Both the position numbers and the translations under genes were made by a program. A stretch of 64,000 nt of DNA, from positions 32,651,626-32,715,625 of the forward strand of contig JAVMKO010000004.1 of NCBI GenBank assembly GCA_032164245.1. The letters run 5' to 3'. This document shows, in pieces, positions 40,247 to 50,600 of the stretch; position 1 is the first letter of the stretch, and every line of letters begins with the position of its first letter. The notes beneath the pieces are model-generated. The model was not told where the DNA came from and searched no databases. It saw only the letters and a list, made by a program, of their open reading frames with translations. The DNA is from Sternotherus odoratus. Lineage: Eukaryota > Chordata > Testudines > Kinosternidae.

Positions 40247-41560
40247 TCAAACGCCATCTTGGGCACTCATAAAACTGGTTTTCAAGGCATCCCTGAGGCG
40301 CAGCCCGCCATGGTGCGCTCTTCGACTTTTCCTGCTGTTTGGCTGCTGGTAAGCAGCAGACAGGAAATTTGCCTCTGCCTCCCAGCCCGCCATAAAAGTT
40401 TCCCCCTTGCTCTCACAGAGATTGTGGAGCACAGAGCAAGCAGCAATAACAATATTTCTGTCGCTGATGTCTGAGCGAATCAGTAATGAACGCCATCGCC
40501 CCTTCAGTCGGCCAAATGCACACTCTACTGACATTCTGCACTTGCTCAGCCTGTAGTTGAACATCTCCTGACCCCTGTCCAGGGCTCCTGTGTAGGGCTT
40601 CATAAGCCAGGGCATTAAGGGGTAGGCTGGGTCCCCAATGATAACGATCGGCATTTCCACCACCACCCCCACGGAAATTTTCTGGTCGGGGAAGAAAATC
40701 CCTTGCTGCAGCTGTCTAAAAATCCTAGAGTTCCTGAAAACACGAGCGTCATAAAGCTTTCCCGGCCATCCCACGTACAGGTCGGTGAAACGTCCCTTGT
40801 GGTCAACCAGTGCTTGCATGACCATAGAATAATATCCCTTCCAGTTTCTGTACTCTGCGGCCTCATTGGCCGGTGCCAGGATAGGGATATGAGTCCCATC
40901 TATAGCCCCACCACAGTTAGGGAATCCCATGGCGGCAAAGCCATCTATTGTAGCTTGCAGGTTTCCAAGGTTTATAACCCTGGGTAGCAGCAGCTCGACG
41001 ATTGCCCTGCTTATTTGCATCACAGCAGACCCCACTGTAGATTTACCCACCCCAAACTGATTCGTGACTGACCGGTAGCTGTCTGGCATTGCAAGCTTCC
41101 AGAGGGCTATCGCCACTCGCTTCTCAACTGTGAGGGCCGCCTTCATTCTGGTATTCTTGCGTCGGAGGGCCGGGGAAAGCAAGTCACAAAGTTCCATGAA
41201 CGTGCCCTTACGCATGCGAAAGTTTCTGAGCCACTGAGAGTCATCCCAGACCCGCAGCACTATGCGATCCCACCAGTCAGTGCTTGTTTCCCTGGCCCAG
41301 AATCGGCATTGCATGGCATGAGCCTGCCCCATTGCCATCAAATTTGCCAGATTATCGGTCGCCCTACTTCCAAAAACGTCAGTGTCCCTGTCCCTGCTGT
41401 GCACGTCCAGGTCCATCTTCTCCTCACTGTCGTCGGGTTCTGGAAAGCGCAGTTGTCTCCGGATCGCATTCCTCTGCAGACGGTACAGCATAAAATCCAC
41501 AACAGTGCGCGAGGTCCTCACAACGGCCAGTACTGCAGCGGCGGCATCAGCGGGCTCCAT
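40247..41560 (-). CDS. Harbinger DDE nuclease (HARBI1-like transposase)
   Basis: 437 codons, uninterrupted, minus strand. Order of parts: an N-terminal region with a helix-turn-helix-like segment around residues 120-185 (RKGTFMELCDLLSP, SYRSVTNQFGVGKSTVGSAV), then the DDE core with catalytic residues in GGAIDGTHIPI (D221), IIGDPAYPL (D310) and SVECAFGRLKGRWR (E346). The KGYYSMVMQALVD and PGKLYDARVF blocks between them are typical of Harbinger nucleases. It would cut at the terminal repeats of this element with the help of the Myb-like partner. Its close domesticated relative in vertebrates is HARBI1, but the linkage to the Myb-like gene and the terminal repeats shows this is a transposon gene. 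Confidence 0.93.
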   Translation of the reverse strand: MEPADAAAAVLAVVRTSRTVVDFMLYRLQRNAIRRQLRFPEPDDSEEKMDLDVHSRDRDTDVFGSRATDNLANLMAMGQAHAMQCRFWARETSTDWWDRIVLRVWDDSQWLRNFRMRKGTFMELCDLLSPALRRKNTRMKAALTVEKRVAIALWKLAMPDSYRSVTNQFGVGKSTVGSAVMQISRAIVELLLPRVINLGNLQATIDGFAAMGFPNCGGAIDGTHIPILAPANEAAEYRNWKGYYSMVMQALVDHKGRFTDLYVGWPGKLYDARVFRNSRIFRQLQQGIFFPDQKISVGVVVEMPIVIIGDPAYPLMPWLMKPYTGALDRGQEMFNYRLSKCRMSVECAFGRLKGRWRSLLIRSDISDRNIVIAACSVLHNLCESKGETFMAGWEAEANFLSAAYQQPNSRKSRRAHHGGLRLRDALKTSFMSAQDGV

Positions 41561-41910
41561 GCTTGCAGTGGTATGGCGTTAGCGCAGCGTGGAGAAAGGG
41601 CGCGAATAATGGGATGCCTACCCACAGTGCACCACTCGAAATGGGGTCGGCGGCGCGAAAAAAGGGCGTGAAATTATGAAATGCCTACCCATAGTGCAGC
41701 ACTCGAAATGGCGCCTGCTGGGGACTCTGGGAACTGTGGGATAGGTACCCACAGTGCAACGCTCGCTAAGTCGACGCTTGCAACAGTTGTGCGGACAGAC
41801 ACTGCCGACTTGCTGTGCTTTGTGGGGAAGCACAAAATCGACTCTATACAGTCTGCTTTAAAAAATCGACTTAAAGGAAATCAACCTACTGCTGTAGTGA
41901 AGACATACCC

Positions 41911-42455
41911 TTAGTCTTCTTTTCTTAAAAATTAACACAACCAGGTTTTTTAACCTTTTTTTGTTGGTTAGATTTTTAAAACCTTTTATCATTTTTGTTG
42001 CTCTCCTCTGGCCTCTCTCTTTCTTTATCTGCATGCACTACTCCAGGTGAGGCCCCAGTGCATTTATAGTTCTGCTTCTTATTGGCTCTTCTGTCCCAAG
42101 CTGTAGCTCATTTTGTGCCTTAACTTTTCTGATTTTGTCCCTACATTTGTATGCTACTCTTTTGTACTTATCCTTAGCAATTTGCTCATGTTTCCACTTT
42201 TTGAAACATTCCTTTTTGGTTTTTCAGGTCACTAAGCAGCTCTCATGATTCTTCCTATTTTTCTTTCGCATCAAGATAGTTTGCTGTTGTGGCTTTAATA
42301 TTGTCTCTTTGAGAAACTGCCACCTCTCCTGAACTCCTTTTTCCCTTATCTTTTCTTCCCATGGGATCTTACCTACCATTCTCTGAGTTTGTTAATATCA
42401 CTGAATGTATCTCCATTTCCTTTGCTGTGTTGGAAAGAGACTTTGGTTGTACTTT
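41911..42455 (-). repeat. CR1-like LINE, antisense, right of Harbinger
   Basis: GTCTTCTTTTCTTAAAAATTA, then ACCTTTTATCATTTTTGTTG and CTCTCCTCTGGCCTCTCTC continue the antisense CR1 cut by Harbinger. From about 42050 to 42455 further repeat-like text (TTTGCTGTTGTGGCTTTAAT, TTCCCATGGGATCTTACCTA) probably belongs to the same or a related LINE. Confidence is lower for this second part. Confidence 0.7.
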
Positions 42456-42457
42456 AA

Positions 42458-42736
42458 GGGTATGTCTTCACTACCCGCTGAATCGGCAGGTAGCCATCGA
42501 TCTTCTGGCGATTGATTTCTCGCGTCTTATGAAGATGCGAGAAATCGATCGCTCGCGGCGCCCCTGTCGACTCCGGAACTCCAGCTTGCCAGGAGGCACA
42601 AGCTGGAGTTGATGGGGGAGCGTGCCGCCGACCACCGCCGCCATGAGGACGAGCGGTAAGTCGGCTGCAGATACACAAACTTCAGCTACGTGATTCGTAT
42701 CTGCAGTCGATCCTCCCCCGTAGTGAAGACCAGCCC
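42458..42736. mobile_element. Harbinger-type MITE
   Basis: Ends GGGTATGTCTTCACTAC (same as the right end of the large Harbinger) and GTAGTGAAGACCAGCCC. Internal fold-backs include GAATCGGCAGGTAGCCATCG and CGAGAAATCGATCGCTCG. Flanks are TAA and TTA, not a perfect duplication. Same family as 32352-32663; probably mobilised by elements like the one at 36821. Confidence 0.8.
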
Positions 42737-43377
42737 TTAGTTAGAAAAGTTTAATGACAATCCCATTGGAAAAAGTCACTATGGAAAAGGCTAGTGAATA
42801 TAGAAGGAAAACACATAAGGCTAAATTTCTTCTCAATTGGCCCATACACAAATTACATCAAGTAATAGGTAGTTAGATTAGATTACAGCTATAGTATGTA
42901 CAACCGGCTCCAAAATGTTATAGTAAAAATATTAGAAAAGAAACTAGGTAAAGGGCATGGGCCACATATGTCTCTATTAATTTAAAACTGATTATTGGAT
43001 TTGCTGTCCTAGAGGTCCTCTGTTATTGCACGACTTGACTGAAAAAACAAACCAGTAAATGTACAATAAGGACCTGATCCAACACTCACTGACATCAGCA
43101 GGAGTTGGATTGATCTTTCTTGGAGATGAACTATATTATCAGAACTGCAATCTTTACAGCTACAAACACACAAACTTCTAGGAGTTATGTACGTGTAGGG
43201 CTGCAGGATCTTGGGGATTTGTGGGTTTTTTTGGGGGGGCAGGTTATTTGTTTTTTGCTTGCTTAAAATTATACAACCAAGGCAATTCAATCTACAATAC
43301 ATGGAGAAATATTACAACAACAAGAGATATGGTGATAAAAGCAAATTACCACTTGGAAAGTCAGTGCAGAAACAATA
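42737..43377. other. Short intergenic stretch downstream of FABP2
   Basis: No gene or classified repeat seen. Confidence 0.5.
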
Positions 43378-43383
43378 TTTATT
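43378..43383 (-). terminator. FABP2: FABP2 polyadenylation signal
   Basis: AATAAA on the minus strand, 231 bases after the FABP2 stop codon; the only good hexamer close downstream. Confidence 0.6.
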
Positions 43384-43613
43384 TTCATTTACAAAATGTA
43401 AAGTTTTCACAGCCCTTAACAATGCCATATATTAAAACAGTTATTGATATATAATACAAATACATAATATTGTCAGGACTGGAAATGCAAAATGTTGGCC
43501 TGTGTTTAAATCAAGTCCGATCAATCAATAACTTGGTGCTTATTGGAAAAGGGAAACAGTTGCCATTTACAACGTTGTTCTCCTCCCATCAGATTTCTTT
43601 CTGGGCTTGAGGT

Positions 43614-43664
43614 TTAAGCCCTTTTAAAAATTCTCTTGGCTTCAACTCCTTCATATAGGTAAAT
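43614..43664 (-). CDS. FABP2: FABP2 exon 4 (coding part)
   Basis: After a CTCTTTCAG acceptor, 16 codons and TAA: IYLYEGVEAKRIFKRA. This is the last beta strand of the fatty-acid-binding barrel. The family motif YEGVEAKRIFK is intact. The protein totals 132 residues, the same as in mammals. Confidence 0.95.
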   Translation of the reverse strand: MYLYEGVEAKRIFKRA

Positions 43665-43878
43665 CTGAAAGAGATTAATGAAGAGGAAAAGGCTTTCATC
43701 ACTGACTATTTGAAATTCAATGTTTTTTTGAATTTCAAAATTTCAAATTTTGAATACAAAATAGGATTTTAAAAAAATTAATTAATGAAACTTCTCCCGG
43801 TATCATACAGCTTTAAAAGAGGGCTCAGTTCTTTATAGTTTGATGCTGTGCATAAAGGAAAAAATTGACTCAACTTAC
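43665..43878 (-). other. FABP2: FABP2 intron 3
   Basis: GTAAGT donor and TTTCAG acceptor; 214 bases, nothing else seen. Confidence 0.9.
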
Positions 43879-43986
43879 CTGAATTAATTCATCTCCTACG
43901 ATTTCTCTGAATGCCTTGAGCTCTTTCCCGTTGTCTTTCCGGTTGAATTTTCCCACAAGCTTATTTCCTTCCAGGTTCCAAGTTCC
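43879..43986 (-). CDS. FABP2: FABP2 exon 3
   Basis: 108 bases, 36 codons, phase 0 at both ends (acceptor ACTGTAG, donor CAG|GTAAGT). Encodes GTWNLEGNKLVGKFNRKDNG and then KELKAFREIVGDELIQ, the middle strands of the barrel. The exon length equals the fixed size of this exon across the FABP family. Confidence 0.96.
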
Positions 43987-45644
43987 CTACAGTGTAAAAA
44001 TAAAAAAATCCAAGGAATTCATGACAATGTTGATCTTGTATATGTATTCTCTGTGCTGTTTAAAAAGCACCAAAGAGGTAAATCAATTGAATATCAGGTT
44101 TTTGCAAAATGGCAGGTACAGTAAAGGAGTTTTACCCCCCTCCACAACAACCAAAGCACTTCTAGTTTTGATTATATATGTATAAAGTGTATATAAAAGC
44201 ATTCTTTTAGCTTGTCACTTTGATCACATCACCCCTCTTTGCATCCTTCCACTGACTCCCCCTTCTCTTTGATATGAAATATAGCTGCTTATCTTCACTT
44301 TCAAGACCCTTCATAGTCAATATCCACACTAGATATCATCTCTTGTTCACTGTTGAGATATCGGTGCTCACCTATGATCAGCCCACGGTGCTAGCCTCCA
44401 CTGCCACTTGTAAAATTTCCAAACACTTGCATGCTTTCTCCCAGGCTATCCCTCATGCTTGGGACTTGTGCCCCATAAACCACCACAAAGCTGCTTCATT
44501 ATCTACTTTCAAATCCCTGCTCAAAATTGTATTGCCATGATGCATAGCTAAAGCTTGACAACGGTCAGAGTGATAGTGTGCACACTCCACTGCCTATCAT
44601 GCAGACCAATATTGTCTCATTGTTTTCTTGTATTCCCCCACCTCTCTTTAACAATCTGTTGTCTCTTGTATTATAGTTAGGATGTGAGCCTCCTAACATC
44701 ATTTTGTTCTGTGGTTGTATAGCCTCTAGCACAATGGGGCCCTGGTCCAGGACTAAGGCTCCTATCTGCTACAGTAATACAAATAATAATAAAGATTATA
44801 ATATTTATTGGTGAATACAATTCTCCTTCCCACAGAGCTCAGGGTCCATACACATAATTAAATGAATACATTCATCTGCCTCTGTCTCTGACATAGGAAG
44901 AATAGTCCCTCACAAATAACCAATCCCATTTCATTCTCTATCACACGCGACTACAGACTCTGACCCTCCCTACTTCTCAGACAAACGTCTGAGAGGGACA
45001 GTGGGTGTCTCATTGCACTCAGGGCCAAAAGACCCTGGCTTCAACAGACCAGCTTAGGCAATGAATTGCAGAAATAGGGGACCTTTAAGAAGGCCCTGCC
45101 AACAACCCTATCATGTTTAAAGCTGCCAGAGGGGAGGGGGAGAGGGGGAAGAATCCTGGCTTAATTAGAGTCAATGACAAAACTTTCCTTGATTTCAGTG
45201 CTATCACCTTTTCACCTAGAGCCTTTTTGCTCAAGCCCTCAAATGGATTTCAGCTGCCATTGTGGTTCATGTGGCGAGAGATTGTCTCTCAGGTAGCCAG
45301 GTCCATCCCACATTGAATTTCCTACAGTAGTGTCAACACTTGGATATTGCTCAAACAAACATGAAACCAGTGCAACTGCTAAAGGGCGGGTAATACACTC
45401 CTGTTAGCTCATACCACATTGATATCTTTGTTCATTGTGAGGGATTTGATTTTTATATTAAGCAAGTTAATAAATGTTTCAATGCTCTGGCCTTATGCCG
45501 AAAAGGACAGATTCTGCTCTGTGATACATGGGCTCCCGTTCCCTAGACAAAATCAAATTTAAAATAAAATCAGAAAGATACATAAAACACCCCAGCAATA
45601 ACTTTATTAAATACAGGATTATCATGTGAAAGTGGATCTCTTAC
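43987..45644 (-). other. FABP2: FABP2 intron 2
   Basis: GTAAGAG donor and CTGTAG acceptor. Contains the LINE 3' end at 44215-44790; otherwise nothing recognised. Confidence 0.9.
44215..44790 (+). repeat. LINE 3' end with ORF2 C-terminal remnant
   Basis: A plus-strand frame (44274-44540) ends in a segment typical of the C-terminus of non-LTR retrotransposon reverse-transcriptase proteins (FSQAIPHAWDLCP ... AASLSTFKSLLK). The 3' tail is GGGGCCCTGGTCC, GGCTCCTATCTGCTAC and then a short AATAATAATAA repeat. The clade (L2/L3/CR1-like) is not resolved. It lies in FABP2 intron 2 in opposite orientation to the gene. Confidence 0.8.
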
Positions 45645-45817
45645 GCTGAGCTCAGTTCCATCAGCCAGGCTGTATTCAAAATTGACTCCCAGTGTGAATA
45701 TTATTTCTATGGTGCGGAAAGTACTTGATTCCTTAACAGTGAATTTGTTTCCCTCCTGATGAAATGTGAGTTTCAGGTTGTCGTGGGCTCCTAGCTTTCT
45801 CTTCATTACGTTAATAC
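45645..45817 (-). CDS. FABP2: FABP2 exon 2
   Basis: 173 bases after a TTTTTCTAG acceptor, completing the G codon begun in exon 1. Encodes INVMKRKLGAHDNLKLTFHQ and then the EGNKFTVKESSTFRTIEIIF and GVNFEYSLADGTELS blocks, the first half of the ligand-binding barrel including the NKFTVKE and LADGTEL motifs. Donor AGC|GTAAGAG. The size is identical to the mammalian exon. Confidence 0.97.
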
Positions 45818-47113
45818 CTAGAAAAACAATTGGACATCAAGCAACTTAAATTTCAGCATCAGATTTGTATATTTTCCAGTGACCTTTTGGGGGCAAGTGA
45901 ATTTAATAAATTATGGGCCTTACTGGAGGAATCTGGTCCAGGTTCTTCACCTTCATCTTCCCCTTTGTGTAGCCATTTTTACCTGTGCAAAGTTGGTGCA
46001 AGACACTGCCAAAGAGAATGACTGCATTTCCCACCCGCTTTGCAGAGATTTAAATGATTACACAGGGTGCCATGGCAGTGGCAAATCAGCTCCTGTGTTG
46101 GACTGGTCATTTGTGCAGAACTTAATCTCGATTTTTCTTTTTCTGTTTTAAGCTCCAGGTTCCTAATCATTCAATACGATGACTTGTGTTTGTGGGTGCA
46201 CTTTGACTGAACCAAATTCATTTCAGTGTGATTTTCCCCATTGATGATTTAATCCTCGAAAAAGCAGGAAAATTTCCAATGTCTACCATCCCCTCCCTGC
46301 GCTCTGAGCAATTAAACTCATCAGAAATTAATTAAATGTCATAAGACATAACTGATTGCTTAGCTCTATATTATCTTCCCTATATCTAAAATTGCACATG
46401 AAAATTCCTCTTCACCCTTCCAGACATTGAAGCCCATCAGGTATAATAAGGAACATTTTCAAAAGCAGCTTCTAAGATGGGGTACCCCGTTTTAGGCACC
46501 TACATTACACCTCTTTACCAGTAGGCATGTTGCCTGAAGAACTTTACATTTCAAGGAATATTTCTGCAGTAATCTACCTCACTCTCTTTCTGAACTTTAT
46601 GGAAAAGTGCTACAGAATTTAATAGGGACGGAACCAAATGCCGTCTATAGGAAATAAATAGGTTCTCTAGAAATTAGTCTAAAAACCTGTTTATTGAGAA
46701 AATGATCTTTCTATGTATTTTTAACCCAACTCATAAAATGTAATATAGAATCATAGTCTTGCTATAGATTTATACAGAAACATTATCATTCTTTTAAATT
46801 CTATAGGACTTTTCCATAAGGAGAAAAAAACTTCAGTGAAGTGGGAAATTTTTTCTCAGTTACGCCGGCATAAATCAGGAGTAGTTCCACTGGCATTAAG
46901 AGAGTTACTCCAGAGATCAGAATCTGCCCCAGTGTCTCGATGGTGTCTCTTTCTACAATGGGAGAAAAAAGATAATTCTGGAAGAAAATATGAGATAGTC
47001 AGCAGGTGGGCAGGGTAGCAGAGAGGCAGTTAACAGGAGGAGGACCAATGACAGCACTAGCATTCAGTAATTGCTCTTAGACAATAATGAGGCACTGGAA
47101 AAGTAAAGCTTAC
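45818..47113 (-). other. FABP2: FABP2 intron 1
   Basis: GTAAGC donor and TTTCTAG acceptor. No repeat family or second gene recognised. Confidence 0.9.
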
Positions 47114-47180
47114 CCATCTCCTCCATGAACTTTTCATAGTTTTCATTTCGGTCTACTTTCCAGGTGCCATCAAATGCCAT
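47114..47180 (-). CDS. FABP2: FABP2 exon 1 (coding part): intestinal fatty-acid-binding protein
   Basis: Minus strand, 67 bases: MAFDGTWKVDRNENYEKFMEEM and the first base of the next codon, then GTAAGC. FABP2 is the cytosolic carrier of long-chain fatty acids in enterocytes, a ten-stranded beta barrel with a two-helix lid. The lid starts directly after this exon. The four exons (67, 173, 108 and 51 coding bases) give 132 residues with no break, the normal size. FABP2 lies between C4orf3 and PDE5A as in mammals. The 5' UTR includes CTTCAGTCAGAAAA immediately before the ATG, the sequence duplicated in inverted orientation at 34.2-34.5 kb. Confidence 0.97.
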
Positions 47181-47335
47181 TTTTCTGACTGAAGCAGGAG
47201 TTTCCTTGAAGCAGCTTCTAGTCAACCTGATATGCAGCTCAGCTTTAAAAAGGGAATTTATTATCTGTCTTATCTTTATAGGTTGATGTGGCTGTCTAAA
47301 GCTCAGCTCTCATGTGACCTCTTCAAGGTCAAGTT
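47181..47335 (-). promoter_or_regulatory. FABP2: FABP2 core promoter and nuclear-receptor-type site
   Basis: A TATA-like TTTTAAA lies at 47244-47250 (minus strand), 64-70 bases before the ATG, with GATA words just upstream (47270-47280). Further upstream TCAAGGTCA (47323-47331, plus-strand reading) is a perfect extended half-site for NR5A/ERR-type receptors, and TGACCT five bases before its core makes an everted pair. Function is inferred only from the motifs. Confidence 0.45.
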
Positions 47336-47491
47336 ACTGGATATTCAAGTGACCTGTCTTTTCTCCCCACCTTATCAAACTATGAAATACTAGAATACTC
47401 TGGCTTAAAAGATATAAAGATATAATAATACACGTGACATTACTATGATAGTGAAAAGTGGTAAGTCACTGAAATTACTGCTCATAGAAAA

Positions 47492-47690
47492 GAATGAGGA
47501 GTAGTTGTGGCACGTTAGAGACTAACAAATTTATTTGGGCATAAGTTTTCATGGGCTAAAACCCACTTCATCAGATGTATAGAGTGGAACATACGGTAGG
47601 AAGATAAATATATATAGAGAGAAAGAGAACATGAAGAGATGGCGGTTGCTCAGGTGAATAGTGCCAGCTGCCTGAGTGTTAACTCTAGGA
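47492..47690 (-). repeat. Retroelement tail with hammerhead-like core
   Basis: Plus-strand text GGAGTAGTTGTGGCACGTTA, GACTAACAAATTTATTTGG and ACCCACTTCATCAGATG is a very common reptile repeat. Read on the minus strand, 47547-47574 is CTGATGA, a five-pair stem (GTGGG/CCCAT) with a UUUUA loop plus one base, and GAAA, the conserved core order of hammerhead ribozymes. I attribute it to a Penelope-like element. The right edge is uncertain. Confidence 0.65.
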
Positions 47691-50600
47691 CTTGCTAGAT
47701 TGGACTTTGGCTGATACACTGCATGATTGATTTCTCCCTACACATAGAATTATAATAGTGCCAGATATCATTGCAAAAGTTCGAACTCTTCTAACTTCAC
47801 AGAATGCAAAGCAGAAGGTAAATTTTCATTAAAAGTGTAACTTCAAAATCAATTAGAATAATTCTTTGGACTGTTATACCAGATAATGTAGAATGGGTTT
47901 TCACTCCAGCCAGTTTCAGTGTATTTATTCAGCTAATATACCAGAGAAACAAAATAATGTAGCACAACTAACATGAGCCTTCTTCTAACCTTAAAAAATA
48001 AAACGTGAAACACCCTGAGTAAAAGAAATAGAGAGTATGGAGCAAAATTGCACAGTCCTGTATATAGATGGGCGGTTCCTTATATATATGGGCGGAAACA
48101 TTTCAGTTTCTATATTAATGTTATTACTATAGCATTACATAGCATTTATGGAAAAGTTCCAAAACAAATTTGCAAAAAAGCAAACTTTGCACACACACAA
48201 AAAACAGGCATTTTTTTCTGGTAGAAAAGTAAAAGATAGTTTTGATGGTTAAAATATCAGATGTTAACCATACTTTCCAGCATTGAGCACTTCATCCCTT
48301 TTGCATTAGGGCAAAATTAAGACTATGTCTCACCCTGAGTAAGGTGCAGTGTGCAACCCAGGAAAGGAAGTGTGACTTGGAGAATGACAATTCCTTCCCT
48401 GCCTGTCCTGTTTCCTCAGGGATTGTGGTTGGGGAGGGAAGTAGTCTACTTGGCCTTAGCAGATGGAGATCACTTTCCCCCATGTTGGCTCTGTTGTGCT
48501 GCCTGGAGCACTGGGGTTAGAGGCTTACTATGTGCTGTGTCTACAAGGTATAATCAAGCCCTCAGTGATGAATTACTCTTCTTTTGCAAGCAGATATAGT
48601 AATTCTCTTTTTTATTACACTGGAATTTTCCTTTGACCTGCAAAATTATCAGTCTCCCTATACACCAGATGCTATAGGGGTTAAGTTTATAGATGCTTCA
48701 TGTCTGATTATAGTTCATAGCAGTTTATTGATGATTAATAAATTATTAACTTTATTTCCTTAGTGGATTTTACAGTGGCGAGTCTATTGCCATTGGCCTC
48801 CTGAAACTTCTGAATAATGTATTTTTTTCTATTCTGTCCAAGAAAATAGAAAGCCTGTGCAATGCTTCTTTTGTAACCTTAAATTCAAGTCCAACATAAT
48901 ACCTAGCAATCCTAACTTCACAGCTGTAGAAAATTAGCTGCCTATGCTCTTCTATTGTCAACAACTAGCAAAATTGAAAACGTTTTGTGGAAACAGTGGA
49001 AAGAGACCTTTAGTTTACATTATTTGGAAGCATATGAAGTCCAGCAAATAGGCATACTATTAGCATTTCTTTGGAGCATTCTGGGAGAGGCAACCTACTT
49101 CTTGGTTATACCCTGCTTTGTTTGAGAAAAGCTGCCCACTGATTTCACAGTGTCCTAATCTCTCAGGGAAGTGAACTGTGAAGCTAAAACAAAACAAATC
49201 AAAAAAGTTTGTTTTGCCTTTTAGTACTCTTTTGTGCTGGATAAAAATGGCCTCCTACACTTTTAGAAGGTTTTATAATACTTATTTTTTCACATCAGAG
49301 GTATGTCAGGTTCTCCCTTTTCCTTTTCTTGCTGTAAGGACTTGCTGGTATCTTTGGAGGACCTAAATATTGATGTCACATGAGGCTGTAACTTGAGCTG
49401 CATCGAACAGGATTTCATTTTGGCAAAAACCTGTTCAACTCAGATCACTGAGCACTTCACAGAATTGCTCGCGGGCTACCCTATGGAATTTGCCTCAATC
49501 CCCTTTCAAAACGTCTCCTCTTTCCCAAGTAGCCATTGGAAAAAATCTGTTTCAGGAAATACTGAGCTGAGCATGATAAAGATCATGCCATTGTTCAGTT
49601 TTTGCTTAAATACATTATTACTGCTTGACTGCCCTACCTCATTTTTATTAATCACCGCTCACTCTGTAAAGTATTAGCTTAAACTATTCCCACTGACAAA
49701 AATCGTGGTGGGCCAGGAAGGATTTCTCTTTCCAGCTTATTCCCACAATTCTTCCAAACATTTAAAGAAAATTGCTTCAGTTTCCAGGGGGCTTGCGGTG
49801 CTAATTAAAAGGAGTCTTGGATTCACCCAAACTTCTGTGTTATCCAGATAGTCTATTCCACCCAGTAGTTCCCACTCCAGGGTAAATCTTCCTCCACACT
49901 CTCATCCCATACTTGGGCTATTGTCTTTCTTCCATTCATGGGTCTTTGGTCTTTCTCAAGTCCACCTTGCCACATGGGCAGTTATCTGTATTCCGTATGC
50001 TCCACTACAACTTGTTCTCTACCTCGTTTCTCCATGCTAACCTCTCTTCCTGGGAATCTGAATTCCCAGGATGTTGCTTTAATCTGTTTCTGAAGATCTG
50101 CAGCTAAATCTGAAGATCTGCCATAGGACCTGTATTTGTGATATTCAGTGACAGGTGGGAGGGACACAAAGGGATCACCAGCTAAAAGGGAGGCATGTGA
50201 CCTCCCCACTTGAGTCCTACCCACCCTGAGCCCAGATCCGCAAGCTCTCCCCATCCCACGTTACCTGGCGTGGCTGGAGGCTGCCTGGGAGAGTGCAGCT
50301 GCTGCACTGCACATGCAGGCCCTGGCCCTTCCTCTTCCCTTCTGGCTCTGGCCCTGGTGGTTGCTGGCCCCTTAACTCCTACCATTTGGGGAGGAGCATG
50401 GGACCCTTCTGGGTCCCGTCCCGTTCCCCCCCACCACATGTCACCACAGACATTCACTGTTGCTCTGAGGACTAGTGGTCTTTTAATGATAGAACATGCT
50501 GTACTGTTCCACCCTCACAATTCACCTGTGCAGTTCAAGAATATGCATACAATAAAATCTGATCTTGATTTTCTCACAGATAAAAATTATATCAGCTTTG

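Larger units (their letters stand above)
36821..41910. mobile_element. Harbinger DNA transposon, about 5.1 kb, apparently autonomous
   Basis: Terminal inverted repeats GGGCAGGTCCCCACTACG and (inverted right end) GGGTATGTCTTCACTACAG. Subterminal sequence is rich in GTCGA and CGACTT words. It carries the two gene types that define PIF/Harbinger elements: a Myb/SANT-like protein (plus strand, two exons) and a DDE nuclease (minus strand), both uninterrupted, transcribed toward each other. The flanks are halves of one antisense CR1. The expected 3-bp duplication is not clear (left flank GAA, right flank TTA), and some CR1 sequence seems missing at the junction. Confidence 0.9.
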
